Positions 1 through 7,682 of a stretch of DNA of 64,000 nucleotides are shown here, in pieces (the first letter of the stretch is position 1; each line of letters starts with the position of its first letter). This DNA is from Parapedobacter sp035556095 (lineage in GTDB: Bacteria > Bacteroidota > Bacteroidia > Sphingobacteriales > Sphingobacteriaceae), in the NCBI RefSeq assembly GCF_035556095.1, contig NZ_DATMFT010000029.1, forward strand, positions 62,001-126,000. The letters are read 5' to 3'. The notes beneath the pieces were generated by a model, which did no database searches, was not told the DNA's origin, and saw nothing but the letters and a program-made list of their open reading frames with translations. The position numbers and the translations under genes were made by a program.

Positions 1-1526
1 GAGAGATTGTCCGAAACCAAGCGGATAGGACAATTCCGCTTGCGGAGCTAACGGCAGCAGATCTGGGTGACCTTTCGTCTTATACCTTTATCCGCGTGCT
101 TACCGAAAGCTCACGGATATTGTACGATGGTTACCGCCGTGATGGCCGGAAGGAAACCTTCCGCAAGGCGGCGAATTTATACCGTGCATCGGCTGGGATG
201 TTTAATCGGTATTACCTAAAGGGCGAATATACCGATCTGATTGACGGTCTGCACCTGGAAATCATGGAGGGGCTGCTTACCCTGAGCATGGATGAACCGG
301 AGGGGGCGGTCGATTACCTGAGCCTGATCGAGCAGAATGCTTCGCAGCACTTGATTAGGGAGTTTGAAAAGAAGCTGCGGGTGAAGCAGGAATCCCAAGG
401 GCAGGACGTAGCTCAGGCCTTTGACGTACGCCACGTTTTGGCGACACTGGAACCGGAAGAATCGATGGTGAAATTTCATGTAGCCAGCGAATACGTTTAC
501 CGAACCCGAATCACTGCGGACGGTGTAACGGTATTCCGTGTTGCCCGCGTGGATTCGCTCAAGTCATCGGTGTTCCGCTATGCCACGGCACTCCGCGGAC
601 TGGCTGCAGGATACGAGCAGTTGTCGGATTCGCTGCGCCGCGTACTCCTCGGGGACCGTGCGGGTAACATGACGACGTTGATCCCTGATAATTTCTTGAA
701 CTACATTCCCTTTGAGAGTTTGTATGATACCCGCTTGGGGAAATTTATCGGTGAAACCCAGGCAATAAGCTATGCGTATTCGCTTCCGGTCTGGCTGTTG
801 CATCGCCAGGCTTCTTTTCCTGCGCTAGATGCCGTAAGGCTGGGCGTTTTTTCTCCGAGTTATCAGGTCAATGACCTGCGGCACGCCCGTGAGGAAGCAG
901 GGCGTGTTGCGGCAATTTTCGGGGGCGACCGCTTTATTTCCGGCGATGCGACCAAGCGCGCGTTTCTGGATCGGCAGGCCGACTACGACGTATTGCACTT
1001 TGCCATGCATTCTTTTTTTTATGAGGATGATTTCAGTGAGTCGTGCCTGGTATTCAATGGTGCGGAAAAGCTGTATTTTTCTGAATTGCATGCCCTCCAT
1101 ATCCCTGCCCGCATGGCGGTGCTCAGCGCCTGCAACACGGGGAATGGTAAATTGGTGAAGGGAGAGGGCGTAATGAGCTTGTCACGCGCATTTGCCTATG
1201 CCGGTGTGGCGAGCACGGTGGTGAGCTTATGGCAGGCGCCGGATAAGGAAACGGCCGAAATTATGACGTCGTTTTATGAAGGAATCGCACAGGGACTTAC
1301 TAAATCGTCGGCAATGGCCCAGGCGAAGCGTGCATTTATCGAAAATAATTCGATGAAACGGCACCCGTTTTTCTGGGCGGGCTTTGTGGTCAATGGCGAT
1401 GATTCGCCGTTGGTCGTGCCACGCCGACAGGGTATGGCTTGGATGGGCGTTGGTGTGGGGCTGGTGTTGGCGATCCTTGTTTCCCTTGGGTTTGTATCCC
1501 GGAAACGACTACAACCGCGACAATAA
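1..1526 (+). CDS. CHAT-domain caspase-like protease, C-terminal membrane anchor (5' partial)
   Basis: The reading frame is open from the first bases, so the true start lies upstream; a GTG at 96 is only an internal codon. The visible part is helical, TPR-like sequence followed by a CHAT peptidase domain. The segment LIPDNFLNYIPFESL marks the domain core. The catalytic His is in HFAMHS (codon 1008-1010) and the catalytic Cys in LSACNTG (codon 1131-1133), both as expected for clan CD caspase-like proteases. The last 35 residues hold one hydrophobic helix and then a basic tail (SRKRLQPRQ), so the protein is probably anchored in the inner membrane. The gene converges on the anti-sigma gene and the two coding ends overlap by 18 bp. 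CHAT proteins sit next to sigma/anti-sigma pairs in many Bacteroidota. The substrate is unknown; cleavage of the neighbouring anti-sigma protein is an inference. Confidence 0.9.
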   Translation, partial: EIVRNQADRTIPLAELTAADLGDLSSYTFIRVLTESSRILYDGYRRDGRKETFRKAANLYRASAGMFNRYYLKGEYTDLIDGLHLEIMEGLLTLSMDEPEGAVDYLSLIEQNASQHLIREFEKKLRVKQESQGQDVAQAFDVRHVLATLEPEESMVKFHVASEYVYRTRITADGVTVFRVARVDSLKSSVFRYATALRGLAAGYEQLSDSLRRVLLGDRAGNMTTLIPDNFLNYIPFESLYDTRLGKFIGETQAISYAYSLPVWLLHRQASFPALDAVRLGVFSPSYQVNDLRHAREEAGRVAAIFGGDRFISGDATKRAFLDRQADYDVLHFAMHSFFYEDDFSESCLVFNGAEKLYFSELHALHIPARMAVLSACNTGNGKLVKGEGVMSLSRAFAYAGVASTVVSLWQAPDKETAEIMTSFYEGIAQGLTKSSAMAQAKRAFIENNSMKRHPFFWAGFVVNGDDSPLVVPRRQGMAWMGVGVGLVLAILVSLGFVSRKRLQPRQ

Positions 1527-2216
1527 TTCGCGGGCGGTTTGCCCCAGGGGTGTAGTACCTTGTGCCAATTCTTCCAATAACCCACGAGCTTGCGCACGGT
1601 CGTCCAACCGCAGCAAGGCCAGTGCCCGGTACCAGCATGCGTAGGCGTACAGGGGGCTATTGGCCGGGTATTGCGCGAGTACCGATTCGGCATCGGCAAA
1701 GCGGCCAAGTTCGAGGAGGGAAACCCCGCGGTAAAGTAACGAATAGGCTTCGCCGGTATCCCGGTATAGCGTTTCGAATAGCTCCTCCGCACGGACATAA
1801 TCGGCCCGGTCATAAGCACGGAAGGCCGCTTGTGTGGTGGTTTCCGTAGGTTCACCCCGTACCGTTGGCATGACGGTATTGGGGTAAGCTTGGTAGTATT
1901 CGGCATAGAGGGCCGGTGCCGACGACGTGCGCAGCCATAGCCAGGTGCCGCCGCCAACTACCAGTAAAACCGCGGCCGCCGCACCGATCCACCAGCGTAA
2001 ACGGGGGGTGGCGTTGTGGTTCTTTTGCTCATGGTTACGGAGTAGCTGCTTCAGTTGTGCCCGTTCGGTTAGCACGATGGCCTGCCGTACCTCCCGTTGG
2101 AACTCGACTTCCCGTGCAAAATCTGCGTCTGCCGCCAACAGTTGCGCAAACGCCTGCTGTTGCTCGGCCGTAAGCGTACCTTCGAAATATCCCGTTATCA
2201 GCGCTTCGTGCTGCAT
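1509..2216 (-). CDS. Anti-sigma/TPR-like single-pass membrane protein
   Basis: A 235-residue protein with three parts. Residues 1-70 form a charged cytoplasmic helical region resembling small anti-sigma domains (MQHEALITGYFEGTLTAEQQ). A transmembrane helix follows near residues 75-95 (IGAAAAVLLVVGGGTWLWL). The periplasmic part from about residue 125 shows helix pairs with TPR character (AFRAYDRADYVRAEELFETL, LELGRFADAESVLAQYP). It starts one base after the stop of the sigma gene, so the two are cotranscribed and probably coupled. The order sigma, small TM/TPR protein, CHAT protein is a common Bacteroidota arrangement, which supports a sigma-sequestering role. No zinc-binding ZAS motif is visible, so the anti-sigma function rests on position and architecture. 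Confidence 0.75.
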   Translation of the reverse strand: MQHEALITGYFEGTLTAEQQQAFAQLLAADADFAREVEFQREVRQAIVLTERAQLKQLLRNHEQKNHNATPRLRWWIGAAAAVLLVVGGGTWLWLRTSSAPALYAEYYQAYPNTVMPTVRGEPTETTTQAAFRAYDRADYVRAEELFETLYRDTGEAYSLLYRGVSLLELGRFADAESVLAQYPANSPLYAYACWYRALALLRLDDRAQARGLLEELAQGTTPLGQTARELLSRL

Positions 2217-2217
2217 A

Positions 2218-2754
2218 TCATTTCCCTTTTGTTAGCTCCTTCAGCTGTTTGAGACAGCGTGATTTCTGGCTTTTCAATACATCCTTGTTGGTATAACCCA
2301 ATTGTGCCTGGATTTCGTCCAGTTTTTTGCCTTCGTAATAAAATAGCCGCAAGACTTTACGGCATTGATCGCCCAACTGCTGAAAGCCCTCCCGAAGCAA
2401 TGCAACCCGTTCGTGATGGAGGGTTTCATCGTATAGCGGGTCGGGTATTTCCGCGACATCGTCCGTGAGGGACTGCTGCTTCGCTGTCTTTTTCAGCCGG
2501 TTTAATATCATGTATTTACCGACACCGAACAGATAGGTTTTGATACTGCTTTTCAGGGCGTCCAGCCGGCCTTGTCGGGCGTGTTCCCAAAGCACGATTA
2601 CCGCATCCTGGTAGATATCCAGTAGCTCTTCCGACGCTAGTGGGTACCTGGTTGCAAACCGGATAAAGTCGGCTTTGTAGGCGTCATATATCCGGATAAT
2701 TGCACGATTCGAGTCGTTTTTCAATCCATCAAGAAGAACGCTGTCTTTTTCCAT
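2218..2754 (-). CDS. RNA polymerase sigma factor, ECF type
   Basis: A 178-residue sigma-70 family protein with the two-domain ECF layout. Region 2 spans about residues 25-90, with the core-binding and -10 recognition helices (IYQDAVIVLWEHARQG, IKTYLFGVGKYMILNRLKK). Region 4 is a C-terminal helix-turn-helix (CRKVLRLFYYEGKKLDEIQ, then LGYTNKDVLKSQKSRCLKQL). It is the first gene of a leftward unit with the anti-sigma gene. Its start is only about 105 bp from the divergent OmpA-domain gene at 2860, which makes that rightward operon the obvious candidate regulon. The assignment to the sigma-70 family is firm; the target genes are inferred. Confidence 0.9.
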   Translation of the reverse strand: MEKDSVLLDGLKNDSNRAIIRIYDAYKADFIRFATRYPLASEELLDIYQDAVIVLWEHARQGRLDALKSSIKTYLFGVGKYMILNRLKKTAKQQSLTDDVAEIPDPLYDETLHHERVALLREGFQQLGDQCRKVLRLFYYEGKKLDEIQAQLGYTNKDVLKSQKSRCLKQLKELTKGK

Positions 2755-2859
2755 TAGTAGTTGATCGGCGGCAAAGTAAACAAAAGTTTTAATTTTTTTT
2801 ATGCGGCATGTTTACTTTTTCTAGGGGGGCACACTAATGGAAAAATAACTGTATTTGCC

Positions 2860-4191
2860 ATGAAAGGAAAATTGTTTGTATTGCCTGTCTTGTTGATTGC
2901 CCATGTGGTTTCCGCGCAGGAATCTGTCGGTGAGCGCGTCGTAAACCGCACGAAAGAAACGACCATCCGGAAAACCGAAGATAAGATCGACGAGCAGGTC
3001 GACCATACGTTGGATAAGGTCTTCGATGGCTCGATCTTCAAAAAGAAAAAGAAGAAAAGCAATGACGGAAATGCCCCGGGTACGAAAAAGTCATCCGGAA
3101 AGCAATCCTCGGGTGGCGGCAATGCATCGGATGGCGACGATACCGATTTCAGCACCTACCGCGATTTCGATTTCGTGCCGGGCGAGCAGACGCTGTTTTT
3201 TGAGGATTTCTCTAATTCATTACTGGGCAGCGGCCCTACGCAATGGACGGTTACCGGTGAAAAAGGGGAACCGGCGATCACGACCCTGCCCGGAAGTCCG
3301 GACCGTTGGCTGCGTACGCCGAAGGAAGGCTTGAGTTTCCCGAATGCATTCAATGATTTCCCGGACAACTTTACACTGGAATTTGATATGTATGCCGACC
3401 CGGAAGCGATGAGTGAGATGATGAGTGGGCTGAAAGTCGTGATTGTCCAAAAACTGGCTGATCGATCGGAATACGATCAGTGGTTTAGCCCCGATCCACA
3501 AATCATTTTGGATATCCACCCGTCTGGCGGAGGGGAGTCGTTAAATCTTGGTGCGAAGAAGGAATATGATAGCAATATAAGCAGAGGCTTGACACTGCAC
3601 GACAGTACGTATCGCGACGGGTGGATTAACGGTGAAATCAACCGCATTTCCATCAGCCGGAATGGAAGCCACCTCGCGATGTATGTAAATGAAAAGAAGT
3701 ATATGGACCTGTCCGATGCACTCCCTAAACCTGGTGCTTACGGGTTAGTCTTTGCGAACAACATGTGGGGCGACGGCACGTACATCACCAACATCCGTAT
3801 AGGGGGCGGCGGTGCGGTAACGGCCAAGACCGTGAACAAAGAAATTGCGGCCGATAAGAAATTTATTTCGCGCACGATTTATTTCGACGTGAATTCGGCG
3901 CGCATCAAGCCTGAATCATGGGCTACATTGAATGAAATAGCCAACGCCATCGGCGGAATGCCGGGCAACTTCCACATCGTGGGCCATACGGATAGCGACG
4001 GTGCAGATGAAGCCAATTTGTCGTTATCGATTCGCCGTGCGGCATCCGTGAAGAATGCCCTGATAGGCGAATTCGGGTTGGATGGTGCGCGATTGACTAC
4101 GGACGGCAAGGGCGAAACGGAACCCGTGGAGTCGAATGAGACCATCGCCGGCAAAGCGCAGAACAGGCGCGTCGAATTCATTCAACAGTAA
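2860..4191 (+). CDS. OmpA-family outer-membrane/peptidoglycan-binding protein
   Basis: The ATG at 2860 is chosen because it is followed directly by a type I signal peptide (MKGKLFVLPVLLIAHVVSAQ); an upstream TTG would place the signal internally. The mature protein has a lysine-rich, low-complexity stretch (about residues 60-95), then a concanavalin-like beta region (about 115-320) and a C-terminal OmpA domain of about 105 residues. The OmpA domain carries the peptidoglycan-binding signatures IYFDVNSARIKPES, GHTDSDG and NRRVEF. It heads a seven-gene rightward run with gaps of 2-24 bp or overlaps, and is transcribed away from the ECF sigma gene. It probably tethers the outer membrane to the cell wall. 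The precise role of the middle region is unknown. Confidence 0.88.
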   Translation: MKGKLFVLPVLLIAHVVSAQESVGERVVNRTKETTIRKTEDKIDEQVDHTLDKVFDGSIFKKKKKKSNDGNAPGTKKSSGKQSSGGGNASDGDDTDFSTYRDFDFVPGEQTLFFEDFSNSLLGSGPTQWTVTGEKGEPAITTLPGSPDRWLRTPKEGLSFPNAFNDFPDNFTLEFDMYADPEAMSEMMSGLKVVIVQKLADRSEYDQWFSPDPQIILDIHPSGGGESLNLGAKKEYDSNISRGLTLHDSTYRDGWINGEINRISISRNGSHLAMYVNEKKYMDLSDALPKPGAYGLVFANNMWGDGTYITNIRIGGGGAVTAKTVNKEIAADKKFISRTIYFDVNSARIKPESWATLNEIANAIGGMPGNFHIVGHTDSDGADEANLSLSIRRAASVKNALIGEFGLDGARLTTDGKGETEPVESNETIAGKAQNRRVEFIQQ

Positions 4192-4204
4192 TCGTCGGTT
4201 AGCC

Positions 4205-4888
4205 ATGACACGAATTTTCAATCGGACATCGCAGTGGTTTGCGGCCCTGCTGATTGGTGGATGCATTGCCGTTTCCTGCGCGGGGAATGCGGACAAAGCA
4301 GTTGTTCCTTCGTCATTTGACGGTGCAGCGTTGCTGGCTGCCGCTGGTCAGATCGACGAGTTAATTGCTATCGGTGATATCGCGGAGTTGGCGGGTATCC
4401 CCGCGGAGCGCATTGCCCGGCATGTGGAAGACTATGATAATCATCCATCGCAGAAGAAGCTGGCCTACCATTGGGAAACTCCGGGGGCCATTTCGTTTAC
4501 CACGCTTACGGGCGAGGCGGTAAACCTGCCCAAGCATCATTCGATCGGTATTGCCAACCTGGAGGCCATGGACTTGGCAACGTTCGAACGGCGATACCTG
4601 ACTTCGGCCGGGATCAAAGCGGCGATTGATGCGCTGGTCAACGATGCATCGGTGAATGCCGATGTGGCGATCGCCCAAACCGCTTACTTGGCCGATGTGG
4701 CCAAGAACCTGTCACTGGAACAACTGGAAGGCGTCGGCGAAGCGGCCGTTTGGGAGTTGCCCACACAGGTGTTGCATGTCTTCGCGGATGGCGCGGCGTT
4801 TACCGTCACGACCAATTTTGGGGATGATTCGGTAGTAAATAAACGGAAAGCGATCGCCTTTGCGCGAATGGTTTTTAACAATCAATAA
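4205..4888 (+). CDS. Small lipoprotein, paralogue of the 5779 product
   Basis: The ATG at 4205 is chosen because it gives a lipoprotein signal (MTRIFNRTSQWFAALLIGGC, lipobox near IAVSC) and lies 13 bp after the preceding stop. The mature part has about 200 residues and no family I recognise. Its last 55 residues clearly resemble the C-terminus of the protein encoded at 5779: GVGEAAVWELP here against GLGDAAVWNVE there, both followed by a short beta region and a terminal helix containing KAIAFAR or MAIELAR. The protein is expected on the periplasmic face of a membrane. Its position in a sigma-linked envelope operon suggests an envelope or stress role, but no activity can be assigned. Confidence 0.8.
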   Translation: MTRIFNRTSQWFAALLIGGCIAVSCAGNADKAVVPSSFDGAALLAAAGQIDELIAIGDIAELAGIPAERIARHVEDYDNHPSQKKLAYHWETPGAISFTTLTGEAVNLPKHHSIGIANLEAMDLATFERRYLTSAGIKAAIDALVNDASVNADVAIAQTAYLADVAKNLSLEQLEGVGEAAVWELPTQVLHVFADGAAFTVTTNFGDDSVVNKRKAIAFARMVFNNQ

Positions 4889-4890
4889 AA

Positions 4891-5766
4891 ATGAAGACCG
4901 TATTGACAATGTTGGTCATTGGATGTTTAACAATGGCTGCTCATGGAAAAGATAACATACTGCAGGCAACCTGCGTTTCCGGCGGAGGGTGTACCTTCCG
5001 GTTGCTGGATGTAACGGGCGAGGAAATGGACGTGGTTTTAGGTACCGACAAGGTTTACTCCTCCATCGGTGGTGACGATTTGCTGGTGCATGCGAAGGTA
5101 GGGGATGACTGGAAGACCTACATTGAGCGTGATTTGACACGCGGCGAGCTGGATCGCTTGTATGGCGGTGATGGCTATACGATGATTTACCTGTTCGATC
5201 CGCAGGTACAGCCTAAAGACGGTGCATGGAAAGGCGGTACGGGAACGCCGGTAGCTTCGCCCTGCGTGGCCGATATCGGAAGTTACCTGGGGAGGATACA
5301 GGGGTTGCATAAAGCGGGGACGATTCGGTTCCCGAAGCCTTTCAAGCCTGAGTTTTTGCTGGATAACGCTTACATGCGCTGGGTAACCGTAGCACCCAAC
5401 CGGTTCCGGGGCGTGATGGATTTCGGTGGGGGGATGACGAGTCCCATGAAGTTGGTGTACAACGCGACCATCGTAAACGATGGATTGATCGAGGGTGCTT
5501 TCGAAATCACCGTATCCGTTCCAGCGCAGGCACCGTGCCGTGTCACCGTGCCGGTTTCGTTTGCCTGCGTGATTGCAGCCGATGAGGAAGCGGGGGATCC
5601 GCTCCATGAAAACCAAGAAGATGACCTGCTGCCGGTACGATCTAAGGGTGACCCGGCGGACGAATTGTTGCCCGTGAAGCCCAAGGGGGGCGGAGATGAT
5701 CTGCTCCCGGTTAAATCGAAGGGTAATCCGGATGAATTGTTACCTGTGAAATCCAAAAACAACTAA
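4891..5766 (+). CDS. Secreted protein with C-terminal LLPVK repeats
   Basis: A 291-residue exported protein that begins 2 bp after the previous gene, so it is coupled to it. The signal peptide covers about residues 1-20 (MKTVLTMLVIGCLTMAAHG). The mature N-terminus shows ATCVSGGGCTFRLLDVTGEE, a pattern shared with the lipoprotein encoded at 7672 (ATCVAEAGCTFYSVDLT). Both also contain a YGG-centred motif (LDRLYGGDG and IDQKYGGAG). The last 50 residues contain four copies of an acidic-LLPV-basic unit (DLLPVRSKG, ELLPVKPKG, DLLPVKSKG, ELLPVKSKN) separated by Gly/Asp/Pro linkers. The two conserved cysteines could form a disulfide. No catalytic signature is visible, and I do not recognise the family. 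Confidence 0.8.
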   Translation: MKTVLTMLVIGCLTMAAHGKDNILQATCVSGGGCTFRLLDVTGEEMDVVLGTDKVYSSIGGDDLLVHAKVGDDWKTYIERDLTRGELDRLYGGDGYTMIYLFDPQVQPKDGAWKGGTGTPVASPCVADIGSYLGRIQGLHKAGTIRFPKPFKPEFLLDNAYMRWVTVAPNRFRGVMDFGGGMTSPMKLVYNATIVNDGLIEGAFEITVSVPAQAPCRVTVPVSFACVIAADEEAGDPLHENQEDDLLPVRSKGDPADELLPVKPKGGGDDLLPVKSKGNPDELLPVKSKNN

Positions 5767-5778
5767 CGATAGCTACCA

Positions 5779-6570
5779 ATGAACAAAAACACATTCCTGA
5801 TCCCGATGGTCGCCATCGGCTTGGCGGCCGGTGCCTGCGGCGAGGGAAACAACACGAACAACGGCGGTAAAATCGGTGGCATCGACGTGGACGATGCCAT
5901 CGCAGCCGCCGAAAAACGCCGTGAGGCGGACCCGGATGCAGCTGGGGGTAACGAATGCCTGCTGGTTTTCCAAGAAAAATACGACGAGTTGCTCACCAAG
6001 GACCTCGTATTGGCGCTGACCGGATTTGACGAAAGCAAGATGGACGTGAAATACACGAAGATCATGAAACCCGAACACCACAGCGTCAATTATACGTTCG
6101 ACAATCAGCGCATCCGGGAGCGGGGTGGCTATACGATGCCGTTTAAGGATAATGTGCAGTTGGGCAGCATCAAAGCCATGTCGCTGAAGCAGTTCAACGA
6201 TTCCTACCGTGCGGTGACGGCCGAAGAGGATGCCGTGGTCGACGACGTGTTGGAAGACCTGCACGACGGCAAGGTTACCGATCCAGACGCGCAGGAGGCG
6301 CTAGGCAACCTGAAGAAGCAGGGCGTGGATAAGGAGACCGCCAAACAAGCCACGGGCACGCTCCGTGGTGCCTTCAAGAAAATAGCGGAAGGCTACCGCA
6401 GGGTGGAGGGGCTTGGCGATGCGGCCGTCTGGAATGTAGAGACCCGGGAGTTGGTGGTGTTGGAAAATGGGGTGAAATTTGACCTGCAAGTGGATACCAA
6501 AGATACCGATGACGACAACAAGGCGATGGCCATCGAATTGGCGCGAAGACTATTGGATGCCTGTAATTGA
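5779..6570 (+). CDS. Lipoprotein, paralogue of the 4205 product
   Basis: A 263-residue protein with a lipoprotein signal (MNKNTFLIPMVAIGLAAGAC; the Cys is followed by GEGNN). The mature part is charged and mostly helical. The C-terminal 55 residues match those of the product at 4205 (GLGDAAVWNVETREL...MAIELARRLLDA), so the two genes arose by duplication and then diverged. The gene starts 12 bp after the LLPVK-repeat gene and lies 24 bp before the DUF4870-like gene. The interleaving of two paralogous pairs along the operon is unusual. The function is unknown; a periplasmic-facing, membrane-anchored protein is the most that can be said. Confidence 0.8.
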   Translation: MNKNTFLIPMVAIGLAAGACGEGNNTNNGGKIGGIDVDDAIAAAEKRREADPDAAGGNECLLVFQEKYDELLTKDLVLALTGFDESKMDVKYTKIMKPEHHSVNYTFDNQRIRERGGYTMPFKDNVQLGSIKAMSLKQFNDSYRAVTAEEDAVVDDVLEDLHDGKVTDPDAQEALGNLKKQGVDKETAKQATGTLRGAFKKIAEGYRRVEGLGDAAVWNVETRELVVLENGVKFDLQVDTKDTDDDNKAMAIELARRLLDACN

Positions 6571-6594
6571 GGAAAACATAACTAGCGAGAAACC

Positions 6595-6945
6595 ATGGAA
6601 AATAACCATCAACAATCCGTTGCCGTTGGGCAGCAACCCGACAAGTCCGTTGCGATCATTGCATACCTTACACTGATTGGACTCATCGCTGCGTTCGTGA
6701 TGAACAGTGAAAAGCGGCAGCGCTTCGCCGCCTACCACATCCGGCAGAGCCTCGGCATCATGCTCACGGGCTTGGCCCTGGGCATGATCAACATCATTCC
6801 GATCCTTGGGTGGATCGTCTGTATCATCGGGGTGATCTTCCTTTTCGTATGCTGGGTCATCGGGTTAATCGCGGCGCTCAATGGACAAGAGAAAGCCGTG
6901 CCTGTAGTGGGGAAATATTTTCAGGAATGGTTCAAGTCGGTTTAA
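6595..6945 (+). CDS. DUF4870/Tic20-like small membrane protein
   Basis: A 116-residue protein with three hydrophobic helices: around residues 18-38 (VAIIAYLTLIGLIAAFVMN), 50-80 (IMLTGLALGMINIIPILGW) and 80-100 (IIGVIFLFVCWVIGLIAAL). The AYHIRQSLGI segment between the first and second helices is characteristic of DUF4870/Tic20-like proteins, which are small inner-membrane proteins of unclear function. No signal peptide precedes it. Its stop codon overlaps the coding region of the next lipoprotein gene, so the two are translationally coupled. It is the only polytopic membrane protein of the operon. Confidence 0.8.
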   Translation: MENNHQQSVAVGQQPDKSVAIIAYLTLIGLIAAFVMNSEKRQRFAAYHIRQSLGIMLTGLALGMINIIPILGWIVCIIGVIFLFVCWVIGLIAALNGQEKAVPVVGKYFQEWFKSV

Positions 6946-7682
6946 TGACAGGCCTGGGGCTGCTTGCCGTAGCATGCAGCTTACCCGGACCGCAGCAGCA
7001 GCCTGCCGCACGTGCCTTCTCAGCTCTCACGGTTGTATCTACCGAGACCGTTAGTCCGCCCGCCCAGGGCAGGTATACGTTTTATTATTCGTGGCATTGG
7101 AACTATGAAAACACATGGGTTCCCGAGGGTGAATACGGCAGTACCGGACAATTGACGGTGTATCACGACGATAGTACCGAGGCATGGCTGTTTACTGCCG
7201 AAGCATATGGAGGCACGGATGAAATGGCCGATTGGGTGCTAGCACTTCCCTCGGGCGAATTCATCACGGGATACCGCGACGAGACAGGCAAACGCACCTT
7301 ACTGCGCGATACGCTCAATCTCCCGGAGTTTGATGAAGCGTTCGCGGAGTGGCTGCAACCCACTGGAGAAAAGCACATTTTTGGTGAAAACACCTACGGT
7401 TGGCCCACCCTGCAAGCTAGAGCCTATAAGGTAGACTACCAGCAAACGGGTGAACGCAGTGCGATTTGGCTGGCCGATACCGCAGTAGATATGCGCCCGC
7501 TTGTCTATTTCAATAGGCGAATCGCAGATGCGAAAATTCCGGTGTATTTCATGCCCCATTTGCCGGCCGGTAAAATCGAGGTTGCCGCCGATACGAAGGG
7601 CGGCACACACCGTGTTTGGCATCGGTTGACCGCGATATCCGATAACTATTACGAACTTAATTTAGAAGACTATGAAAAATAA
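6927..7682 (+). CDS. Lipoprotein of unknown function
   Basis: The start at 6927 gives the sequence MVQVGLMTGLGLLAVAC, a lipoprotein signal of 17 residues to the Cys. An alternative ATG at 6945 (TAATG overlap with the preceding stop) leaves only 11 residues and looks too short for export. The mature protein has about 235 residues, rich in Trp and Tyr (YTFYYSWHWNYENTW), with a beta-rich character and segments that suggest a carbohydrate- or lipid-handling beta-barrel fold. I recognise no family. It overlaps the preceding gene by 19 bp and the next gene by 11 bp, so it is firmly part of the operon. Confidence 0.72.
   Translation: MVQVGLMTGLGLLAVACSLPGPQQQPAARAFSALTVVSTETVSPPAQGRYTFYYSWHWNYENTWVPEGEYGSTGQLTVYHDDSTEAWLFTAEAYGGTDEMADWVLALPSGEFITGYRDETGKRTLLRDTLNLPEFDEAFAEWLQPTGEKHIFGENTYGWPTLQARAYKVDYQQTGERSAIWLADTAVDMRPLVYFNRRIADAKIPVYFMPHLPAGKIEVAADTKGGTHRVWHRLTAISDNYYELNLEDYEK

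Noticed and set aside
1274..1957. 227-residue minus-strand ORF across the CHAT/anti-sigma junction
   Set aside because: It has low-complexity Pro/Arg/Thr composition and crosses two well-supported genes in another frame.
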